A DNA stretch of 64,000 nucleotides from Persicaria tinctoria (Eukaryota; Streptophyta; Magnoliopsida; Caryophyllales; Polygonaceae): the NCBI GenBank assembly GCA_037127255.1, contig JBANSL010000013.1:60836688-60900687 (forward strand), written 5' to 3'. Below, in pieces: positions 49,529 to 57,584 of this stretch (position 1 is its first letter; each line of letters starts with the position of its first letter). A model generated the notes under the pieces. That model did not search any database, was not told the origin of the DNA, and was given only the letters and a program-made list of their open reading frames with translations. Made by a program: the position numbers and the translations under genes.

Positions 49529-50293
49529 TGATACGTACTCGACTCGGGTTGAGCGAGTACAACTCCCAATCGTCCGGCTTCAAGGTAAATCGATCGACCC
49601 TAACCAGTGAAGCTCACGTGAATTGGATATCCCAACCGATATTAATATTGCACTTTCGATTCCAATACGGTAACCTTGGAAATAACTAATTAGGCTCCTT
49701 TGACTTTCAATTGCAATTGAAATGCCTGCGGAGATACGCAATTTTAGAGTCACACGCACCAGATTGACGCTCGATTCCGATTGGCAACAGGCGGCAGTGA
49801 TATGCAAGCTATCTAATTAATTAGCAATTAATTATGCAGATCGACGGAAGCAACAGGAGGATTGCGGTGGTGCGGTAGCAGCAGTACGATAACGAGGGCG
49901 GAGGCGGAGCTGTGACGTCAGGGAGGAAAAGGGGGAGTCTCAACTCAACACACTTCTTGAATTGGTAAATAAAGAGTGGCCATTCCGGGGTTCGAACCGG
50001 GGACCTATGAGTACTACCCACAAATCCTTTCCAGCGAGACATTCCGGAATGGTTACTCAACGCACTTCAATTCCTCTAAATTTGACGTAACAATAAATGA
50101 AACCTAATTGAATATTTAAATTAAACCCTAATTACTAATGGACCTAAATAACTAATGGGTTGAACTTCCTATGCAAAGAAAGTCCACACCTCTTATTAAT
50201 AATGATACTTAAAATAGAAATATGTTTTATAATAAATGAATGCTTTATTAATGCGACATCAAAGTCGTATCCTACGGGGGTTGGAACACATCA
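49529..50293 (-). repeat. 5' LTR (contains a SINE-like insertion)
   Basis: Boundary by TG (50293) and CA (49529) on the minus strand, with the primer-binding site four bases beyond. Length 765 bp, of which 112 bp (99-bp insert plus its 13-bp duplication) are secondary insertion. If the LTR instead ended at the point where homology with the left copy stops (49910), no primer-binding site would lie nearby. Confidence 0.6.
49956..50054 (-). mobile_element. SINE-like insertion with a 13-bp target duplication
   Basis: The LTR copy at 48180-48205 shows the empty site. Here a 99-bp segment is bracketed by ACTCAACACACTT (49943-49955) and ACTCAACGCACTT (50055-50067). The minus strand carries a good Pol III B-box (GGTTCGAACCC) and a weak A-box-like stretch about 35 bp before it (TCTCGCTGGAAAGG). 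The long duplication and Pol III boxes fit a short tRNA-derived SINE or tRNA-like retroposon. Confidence 0.65.
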
Positions 50294-50696
50294 GAACCGT
50301 ATGCTCTTTCTTTCTGTCCTTTTTTTTTTCCCTATTTGTGCAGTGAAGAAATTTTCAGAGATGGCCATGGCAGCGGAGAAAATCAAACCTAAAAACGATT
50401 GAATGGGACACAACAACTATGCACAAATCACAAATTCACATTACAAAAACTCACAAATTCGCATATCCACTATAAAAGGAGGAAAAAAAACACTAACAAC
50501 TCTACAAATTCGCACAAATTTGAATTGAGATTTAGGGTTTGTTTACTTTGACAAACTCGCACAAATCCCGACACCGGAGAAGAAGGGTTGTCGGCTGGCT
50601 CGGAACGGGAGAAGAAGAGCCGGAGAAGAGAAGAAGGAGGCTCACCGCTCACTGGCTGGAGAAGAAGAAGAAGGGTCGGCTGTTCTGCAGATCGCT

Positions 50697-50757
50697 AGTA
50701 GGATTTGAACCTGGGATGACTGGGACAAGGAACTGTGCTTATACCAGGTGAGCTAAC
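50697..50757 (-). other. tRNA-like sequence (SINE head or tRNA relic)
   Basis: The minus strand has TTAGCTCACCTGGTA, similar to an A-box, and 40 bp later CAGGTTCAAATCCT, similar to a B-box and T arm. A full cloverleaf with acceptor pairing was not found, so this is not called as a tRNA gene. Confidence 0.4.
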
Positions 50758-51425
50758 AAATTTTATTGATACTCTTTGGACTTCATATATACTAGTACTA
50801 TCATTTTAGTACCGAACCTAAAAAAAAATTAAACGGTTTATGTCGGGTATCCGACAAGGGAATTTGCCCGAACCGTTTAATGTCGTGTTTTAGCGGTTCG
50901 TGTCATTTTCGTGTCGTGTCTTTTCGGTTTCGGGTTTTTTCGTGTCATGTTGTCGTGTTTTCGTGTCGTATCAGTCGTGTCGGGTTTTTTTGCACACCCC
51001 TACCACCCGTCACCCAACCCATCACCCGACCTATCACCTAACTTATATTATATAATTATATTTTATATGTAAAATTACTAATATACCCCCCAAACCCTAT
51101 CAAACACTTTCCAGTGAGTTGATTCTTCATTTCTTCTCTTCAATGTTCCTCTCTGCCGCCGTTTGAGATGAGCGAGCACCTCGTGTCACTCCTAGGCGTG
51201 GCCACGGGTTACGGGTCAACCCGTGACCCGCCGGGTCGTACGGGTCAACGACCCGCCGGGTTGCCGGGTAGGGGCGGGTAGCGGGTTAGGGTTAGGGTCG
51301 AGGGATGAGTGACCCGTGACCCGCCGGGTCGGCCTATTTTAAAAAACCGACCGTTGGATGTGGGGCCCACAGGTCGGAGCAATTTTTTTTTAAAAAAATA
51401 TGGCCGTTGTAACTCGGCTCGGGGC

Positions 51426-51433
51426 TATAAATA
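51426..51433 (+). promoter_or_regulatory. TATA box of hAT unit 1
   Basis: TATAAATA in the context GGGGCTATAAATACCCG, 89 bp before the ATG at 51523. The same GGCT(CT)ATAAATA.CCC context recurs at 52269, showing the two promoters are duplicates. Confidence 0.6.
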
Positions 51434-51522
51434 CCCGACTCCTCATATCACCAATCCCATCCACTCCATCAATCACCTATCATTCTATCAATTTGGTTTT
51501 CAGAAGCTCCTACGTTGTAATC

Positions 51523-51744
51523 ATGTCCGGTGACAACCTCAAAGAGGCGTTGTTTGAAGATCACTACGATAAGGCAGATGTGCAACTCGATCGATCATTC
51601 GTAGCCGTTTGTCGTCATTGTGCTAAAAGGTACAAGATGCGGAATAACCTTGGCCATGGTAATTTGAAGTATCACATCACTAACAAGCACCCCGAGAAGA
51701 TTAAGAACGATGGCGCTTCGGGCTCGAGTGGTGGTAAAAACTAG
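51523..51744 (+). CDS. Stand-alone BED-type zinc-finger protein of the hAT element
   Basis: A 73-aa ORF with its own TATA box and a following untranslated region holding a CAATAAAC poly(A)-like signal near 51924. It starts MSGDNLKEALFEDHYD and has a BED finger: CRHC, then HITNKH (C-x2-C...H-x4-H). It ends in a short basic/Ser-Gly tail with a stop. In complete hAT transposases this finger binds the transposon ends and is fused to the catalytic part; here it is alone. The start shares MSG and upstream sequence with the transposase unit at 52403, so it seems to be a duplicated, shortened 5' module. It could bind the GACCCG-rich ends and compete with transposase; this role is inference. Confidence 0.65.
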   Translation: MSGDNLKEALFEDHYDKADVQLDRSFVAVCRHCAKRYKMRNNLGHGNLKYHITNKHPEKIKNDGASGSSGGKN

Positions 51745-52268
51745 TCTATTATTCTTACGTCCTAACTCCTAAGTCTTAATAATAAGTAGTGACTAGTGAG
51801 TATTGTAGACTTGTAGTAATGTAGTGAGTTTATGTTATTATGTTATTATGTTATTATGTTATGTTATGTGAATCGGTGGATGTGAGTCGTGATTTGTAAA
51901 CGTGTATTCGTATTTCGGTTTACAATAAACTTGTGTTTGAATGATTCAAAGAATATTGTTTTATAAGATAATATTTTTACTAATTACCTAACAACTTAGA
52001 AAAAATTACCTAAACAATATATATTACATTTAAAATGTTCAAAAAATAAAAATCTACATAAAATATATTGGAAACTTAATATATAAATTTAATTCAAAGT
52101 TAAGCTAGTTAACTAGTAGCCAAACACCACCCAAGGGGGAAAAAAAAAATTGAATCGGGGGGGCAACGGTCACATTTCCAACGGTCGACCCGTCGGGTCG
52201 AACGTTGGACCCGGCGGGTCGACCGTTGCCCAACGGCTCCATGGGAGGGAAAGGCTCGGTTTTGGCTC

Positions 52269-52276
52269 TATAAATA
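52269..52276 (+). promoter_or_regulatory. TATA box of hAT unit 2 (transposase)
   Basis: TATAAATA in GGCTCTATAAATAGCCCC, 127 bp before the transposase ATG at 52403. The upstream 52180-52230 cluster carries GTCGACCCGTCGGGTCG words like those at the element ends, so transposase or the small BED protein might bind the promoter itself. Confidence 0.6.
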
Positions 52277-52402
52277 GCCCCTTTCCCTCCCAATTCCAAC
52301 CCACACCTCACTCATCTCCTCTAATCTCATCTCAATCTCTCTAATCGCTCTAATCGCTCGATCTTGTCTCTCTCGTAATCTCCTAAGTCTCTTCAATTCA
52401 AA

Positions 52403-54145
52403 ATGTCGGGTTTCATCAACCGAGTTACTAACCGAGTTACTAGGAGTCGCAAGAGTGTTAGTGGAGCCCCATCTTCATCGATCCCGAGTGTCGGAGGAGG
52501 CGGGTCGAACCCGGCGGCGGCACCAAGCCTTCGTCGAAGTGCATCGGTCTCGGCGGCGAGCGGATCCTGGCGTCGTCGAGATGATGCTCTTCTCGCCGAC
52601 CACGTCGACGAGATCGAGGAGGAGGCCGAGCTCGAGGCCGAAGGGACCCCCACCACCCAAGCCGGAACTCCGACGATTCTGACCCAAGAGTCCGGGTTCC
52701 CCGCCGAAGGGAGCCAAGGAACTCCGGCCGATGGCGACCCTATTACTACGGCGGAAGTTCGAGCCGCTACTTTCAAGTATTGATTCACGAAGGGTCCTAG
52801 GGAGCCGGCTTGGGAGGAATCGAGTTGCGCCGCCAAGTGCAACTTTTGCTCCACGGTCTACAAGCACAAGAAGGGAGGCGGATATGGGAACTACGGTCGA
52901 CATATCCGCTCGAAGCATCCCGAGAAGCTCGGCCTCGCCAAAGGGCAAACTCAACTAACCGGGTACGCATCTTCTTCCTCTCAACCCCCTGGTTTATGGT
53001 CTTATGATTATCGTAGTTGTAGTGATCAATATGCGGAAATGATAGCTGCCGAGGGTTTAGCTTATAGTTTTTCACAACGTTTATGTTTCAATGAATTTAT
53101 GACGCAAAATGTTCAACCTGCATGGCAAGGTATTAGTCGAAACACAGTTAAGAGGAAAATAGTTAGACGATATAACACCCGTAAAAATGAATTAATTGAA
53201 TATTTTCAAAAAAACCATGATTTACACGTTTCGATTTGTAGTGACATTTGGACCGACCATTGGCAACATCACGTTTACATGCCTACATCAAACATTTTTT
53301 GTTTTATTGCAATGAACGTAGCATTAGCCCTTCAAGACGGAGTTAACACGCCTTCCATTTCCCAAGCAACTATGGAGATGCGGCGGAAATGGATCGCATA
53401 TTACAAATTTATACCCGACATTTTTCTCGTAGCGTGTTGTTTCGACCCTAGATATAAATTAAGCGGAGTTCAATTGTTTTTAGAAAACTATTATCCGACT
53501 TTAGGAATTGAGGATGATCCTGATTGCAATGTTACAATTATTGTTGCTAGAGTTAGAGGATTGTTAGAACAATTATATACTGAATATTCGACGGGCGATA
53601 GAGCGCCCTCCGGTCGTCCTCCTGTGCCTTCCGGTTCAAGCGGGTCACGAACCAGCATCACCGCTAGAACTAAGGCACTTGCCCGAGATATCTTTGGGTC
53701 AAAGAGGTCGAGATCTTCGTCGAGCCCCCACTCGGAGCTCGACGAATATTTGTCCACTAACTTTGATTTTCTCAGCGATGAAGAGGAAGATTTCGATGTC
53801 CTTGAGTGGTGGAGCCGACCCGAAAGACAAAGATTCCCGACATTGCAGGTAATCGCCCGACAAATACTTGGGGCACCTTGCTCCACCGTAGCCGTCGAGC
53901 AACTTTTTAGTCGCGGAGGTCAGATTCTTTTGGAGAAGAGATCAAGGTTGCTTTCCGAGAACCTCGAAGCCCAAGTTTGCCTTGCAGATTGGAAGAAGGC
54001 GGAGATGCGGATGCAGAAGAACAACTTGGGGACTGATTCCGAGGATGATGACGGAATAGAGACAGAGTCCGTTGGGAGCTCCATTGATGGCGCGGTCACA
54101 GATGGCTCAGGAGGTGGTGGAGGATCCGACGATCAAGAAGACTAG
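52403..54145 (+). pseudogene. hAT transposase (RICESLEEPER-like), internally deleted, one in-frame stop
   Basis: One reading frame from MSGFINRVTNRVTRSRKS to the stop at 54143-54145 is open except for a single TGA at 52781-52783. Order: Ser/Gly-rich and acidic N-terminus; BED finger after the stop (CNFC...HIRSKH); the family block SFSQRLCFNEFMTQNVQPAW; then SDIWTDHWQHHVYM. At this point most of the RNase H-like catalytic core is missing. The protein resumes with WIAYYKFIPDIFLVACCFDP RYKL and ends with the hAT dimerisation domain (GAPCSTVAVEQLFSRGG, SENLEAQVCLADW). About 580 codons remain against roughly 650-750 in complete relatives. The deletion keeps frame. Confidence 0.85.
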
Positions 54146-54190
54146 AAGAGGAGGTAACCGGGCCGGGGTTCAGACATACAGGTAAAAGAA

Positions 54191-54231
54191 CTACGTGGAC
54201 TTTGATTCCTCACCCCCGGGAGGATACGTAG
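54191..54231 (+). other. Hairpin motif copy A (behind the hAT transposase ORF)
   Basis: Outer stem CTACGT (54191-54196) pairs with ACGTAG (54226-54231); inner stem TCCTC (54207-54211) pairs with GAGGA (54220-54224). It lies 46 bp after the transposase stop codon, in the expected 3' untranslated region. Confidence 0.6.
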
Positions 54232-54778
54232 GCAGTCGGGAAACCGATTCAAGCCCTTCTTCTTCTTCCTTCCCCCCCAAAACTCCCTAATACAAATATT
54301 GTACAACGTTTTAGACTTTTTATAAGTTGTAGACTTTTTAGTTATAAGATGTAATATTACATATTGTATTTTGCTGTAGACTTTTTAGTTTTGAAAATTA
54401 TAAGATGTAATATTACATATTGTATTTTGTACATAAAGACTAAAGAGTCAAGTTATGATTTGTGAACACGAAAGGATATTTGTCAAACACATAGGCGTTC
54501 AATTTCCGTTTCCTTTCTCGACAAATTCGATCCGACAATTCAGATTCCGGGTCCGAAACAAGTGCAAACCCGTCCAACCCGGGTTCCAACTCGTCGGGTC
54601 GACCCAGCGGGTACCTGGCGGGTCAACCCGTCGACCCGACGACCCGCCGGGTGACCCGAACCCGCCAACCCGTGGAAATCCCGGGTTAGGGTTCGGGTCG
54701 CCTTCCCCCGACCCTTGACCCGGCGGGTCGAACCCGTCGACCCACCGGGTCTGACCCGTGGCCACGCCTAGTCACTCC

Positions 54779-55416
54779 TGAGTCTTCAATAGTTCGGACG
54801 TCTCAACTCACGTAATATTGAACAACTCTCAACTAATATTATTTTGATAAGCATATAATATTAATAGTATAATATTGAAGTTATTATTCTTATTTGAGCA
54901 ACTTTACAAAGGTTATATTAGACACTACCCCACGTACTACATATGTTCAATTAGCTATAAAAACTTTAATTTGTGTTTTTCCCCTTCCCCATAAAAACAA
55001 ATGTTGATATTAGTTAGCTAATACAGATGGAAGTTACCTCTTTAATTACATCTTCCACTCCCCTAACTAAGCTCATATTGAGATCTATTAACTTGTAACA
55101 ACTCGGCCTACCAAAAAAAAAAAAAAAAACAAGTTCCCATTTGGTATAGTAACCATCTCCTTTGTCTTTTTTTTTTATTACTTTTCTAATTCATTACATG
55201 CTTTCTAGCGATTTCTGCACCTGTTCAAGGTATCAATCTACCTCATTTTGTTACGAATCATTGTTCAATGGTATGACTTATTGAACTTCTATTTTTCAGT
55301 TGATACTCAATCAATTTTCTAACATCCATCACAGAGTGCGCTGGTACGTTTACTCAGTTTGTTCAACAAACATGATGTGTTTGGAGTGAAAACCTTTCGA
55401 TGTTTGTGTTGTTTTT
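54779..55416. other. AT-rich spacer between hAT and LTR elements
   Basis: No gene or repeat family recognised. An A-run lies at 55112-55129. The stretch ends where the 5' LTR begins. Confidence 0.5.
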
Positions 55417-55828
55417 GTTGAGTCGTAAAATTTCATGAATTTTATTACTCGTATTTTTTTGGGGATCATGAAATTAATTTAACTAATCAATTTCATCAAA
55501 ATGGACTCTAAGTAGGCAGGCTTTTTAGCCCAAATAAAAACCCAAGCTTTTGTCCAAAGTAAAGCCCAATCTGAAGCCCAAATTGAAGTCCAAGCTGGCC
55601 CAAGTTTTATTCCATAAAACAATGGAATTAAAATAAAATAATATATACAGGTGAATGGATGGTCTTTCTCTACAAAACCAACTGCTCCCATCAAATCCCT
55701 TATCAATCTACATACACCCATGCTGCCATTCAGCAGATTTCAAACATACAAAAAAATATGAGAAATCTCAACTGCTCCCATCTATCCATCTGTAAAAGGA
55801 AGGCCATCACCTTCACCCTTTTCTCCCC

Positions 55829-55835
55829 TATAAAA
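55829..55835 (+). promoter_or_regulatory. LTR TATA box (second copy at 62049-62055)
   Basis: TATAAAA within CCCCTATAAAAGGGG, conserved in both LTRs. It probably marks the U3/R promoter of the element. Confidence 0.55.
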
Positions 55836-57292
55836 GGGGCTGAGTTCACAACTTTGGGCTACTAGGGGGAGGGGGGGGGGGGGACGTACTCCTCTCTGCA
55901 AAACAAAACAAAAAGCAGAAAACAAAAGCTTAGCAAGAAGCAAGAAAAAAAAAGAGAGAGAGCAAAGCCCTAACAAAAAAATAAATGTCAATCTCACACA
56001 CAAGAAAAAAAAAAGAGTTAATCAAGTGGCAATCCTAGTTGGTTATGTTTTCGATTCTTGAAACTCCACCCTCGACAACCTCGGCCTTGCGAGCTTGTTC
56101 GTGTGGTTTTGAGAGTTTTAGAATCATCAAACGACCCTAAGTCAAGGGGAGATGCTGCTGAAATTTCCCTAATTGGTCTTGTTGTTTTCGATTCTTGAAA
56201 CTCCACCCTCGGCAACCTCGGCCTTGCGAGCTTGTTCGAGTGGTTTGAGTTTCAGAATCATCAAATGACCCTGAATCAAGAGGAAGTGCTGCCGGATTTT
56301 GGTCGGAATTCATAAGCAAGAAAATGCAGAATTTCCTAGACTATCACAAATGAAGGTGAACAAGGGACAAATACCCTGTCAGACAGCAGCACGAAATCAG
56401 ACACCTTGAAGCTTAGCCTCTCTACACAAAAAAATCCAGCAGGGAGGCACTAGGTTTCAAGTGACCCAAAACAAGCCAAAAAGGCAAAGCAAACATGAAC
56501 TGGGGATTTAAAAACTCCATCAGAAGGGTGAAAAATGCAATCGTAAATTGGGTATTTAAAAAATCAGGAGCTACTGGCAAACTGATGAATCCAAAATTAA
56601 TATACCCAAATCAGAGGTAACCTATGCCTACCACAGATTGAGATTCCAATTAAACAGAAACAAGGGAAAAGGGGAAACGAACATACCTAGTTTGCGACGT
56701 CTGGCTCGTTTCCGTGTGGGAGTTGTAGCAACGTGTCCGAGCACTCAAGCGAGACCTGGCTGCACTTTTCTCCCTTCTTTAGGGCTCAAAGTCGAAACCC
56801 CTTTGTCAATTTAAGATGTCCCAAGCCCTGAACCTTGACTCTACCCAAACAGAAAGCATCAAAATTGCTCAAATTGCAAACCTAAAATCGCGAATTGCAA
56901 ACGAAAATCAGGCAATCAATTGAACATCCAATTGGAGGCGGGTATAAGTAGAAATTCGAGATTTGGGGCACAAATCGCCTAAGCACCAAGCCAAAAATCG
57001 AAGTTGGAGGGTTTTCGAAAAAATAATTTAAGCATACCTAATTGGAGAGGTTCGAGTTGAAGTTGTCTTGGCTCAGTCTCGATCCGTTTCGCTCCTGTCC
57101 CGCTCTCCTCCGTGTCAATCGCCCAAGGCCGGGGCTCCAAGGTGGTGGGCTCAGTTTAATCGGGTGGAGTGTTGTTTGAGCTACCCTTCGTAGAAGGTGG
57201 GCTTGAATTTCATCCTCTGATGCATACAAGAAAACGAAACCAAACCCAAATTAAATCAAACAAACCAAACACAAAATCCAAAACACTCTGAA

Positions 57293-57329
57293 CTACGTAA
57301 GGCTTGATTCTCTTCCAAGAGATACGTAG
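57293..57329 (+). other. Hairpin motif copy B (5' LTR, near its 3' end)
   Basis: Outer stem CTACGTA (57293-57299) pairs with TACGTAG (57323-57329); inner stem TCTCT (57309-57313) pairs with AGAGA (57318-57322). Located about 160 bp before the LTR end, probably in R or U5. Confidence 0.65.
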
Positions 57330-57584
57330 GCAACCCGTTAAAATTCGGGTGCAGCCTAAATCACCAAAACCACTCAAGTCTTGGTGTCAGTACAACTTCG
57401 AATCAAGAGGGTAACCAAAAGGGGTCGAACCTAAATATTAAAAATCAATTAAAATGTGTTGTACGATTATCGCGCATTTTTGTCCAACATGTTTTTGACA
57501 CGCCCAGTGGGACCCTTTTTGCCTTTTCATCTCTTAGTTTTATTTGATACTAATATTTACTTAATCAGTTTGGTTGCAAGAAAA

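Larger units (their letters stand above)
48160..50293 (-). mobile_element. Non-autonomous LTR retrotransposon with gag-like ORFs only
   Basis: Read on the minus strand. The 5' LTR begins TGATGTGTTCC at 50293 and most likely ends GTACGTATCA at 49529. Four bases on is TGCATCAGAGCC (49525-49514), a near-standard tRNA-Met primer-binding site. Gag-like frames follow (49414-48408), then the purine tract AAGGGGAGGAGAA (48445-48433) and the 3' LTR from 48432. The 3' LTR copy ends abruptly at 48160, so only about 273 bp of it remain. No pol domain exists. No target duplication is visible, which fits loss of one end by deletion. Confidence 0.75.
47960..51002. mobile_element. hAT element with exact 8-bp TSD, itself carrying an LTR element
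   Basis: The left end TAGGGGTGTGGATATCC and the reverse complement of the right end, TAGGGGTGTGCAAAAAAAC, form short inverted repeats. CCACCCGT occurs directly outside both ends (47952-47959 and 51003-51010), a perfect 8-bp duplication as made by hAT transposases. Subterminal CGTGTCGGGT-type words are dense at 50830-50990 and, inverted, at 47995-48090. No transposase is present. The LTR element at about 48160-50293 lies inside. Confidence 0.85.
47822..51190. mobile_element. Older hAT-like element end, host of the nested insertion
   Basis: The left part (47822-47959) starts CCGGGATGTCAATTTCACCC and is full of CACCCG and GGGTCGGGT words. The right part (51003-51060) continues with CACCCGTCACCCAACCC. 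The two are continuous once the insertion at 47960-51002 is left out. Short oligonucleotides repeated near one end are typical of hAT elements. A matching right terminus was not found, so the element is truncated or its other end has decayed. Confidence 0.4.
51193..54770 (+). mobile_element. hAT transposon with exact 8-bp TSD and two promoter-ORF units
   Basis: The left end TAGGCGTGGCCACGGGT is repeated exactly, inverted, at the right end (54754-54770). GTCACTCC flanks both sides (51185-51192 and 54771-54778), a perfect hAT-type duplication, so insertion is fairly recent. Subterminal GACCCGCCGGGTC words are dense at 51205-51330 and 54590-54755, with a third internal cluster at 52180-52230. 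It contains TATA-ORF unit 1 (51426-51744, BED finger only) and TATA-ORF unit 2 (52269-54145, deleted transposase). It probably cannot move by itself. Confidence 0.92.
55417..57489 (+). repeat. 5' LTR of the gag-only element
   Basis: Begins TGTTGAGTCGTAAAATTTC and probably ends TTTTTGTCCAACA. TATAAAA (55829-55835) lies in a near-palindromic CCCCTATAAAAGGGG and is the likely promoter, followed by a G-run (55865-55883). A unit of about 130 bp is tandemly duplicated (56040-56165 and 56170-56300; both contain TCGATTCTTGAAACTCCACC). A hairpin motif lies at 57293-57329. Confidence 0.85.

Noticed and set aside
50697..50757. Possible tRNA gene
   Set aside because: A- and B-box-like stretches exist but no acceptor pairing or clear anticodon arm; listed only as tRNA-like.
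52455..53075. Several overlapping frames on both strands near the hAT transposase start
   Set aside because: Shadows of the G+C-rich transposase frame, which alone carries the BED finger and the hAT domains.
55865..55883. G-run as a G-quadruplex regulatory element
   Set aside because: A simple G homopolymer at the same place in both LTRs, varying in length; no evidence beyond composition.
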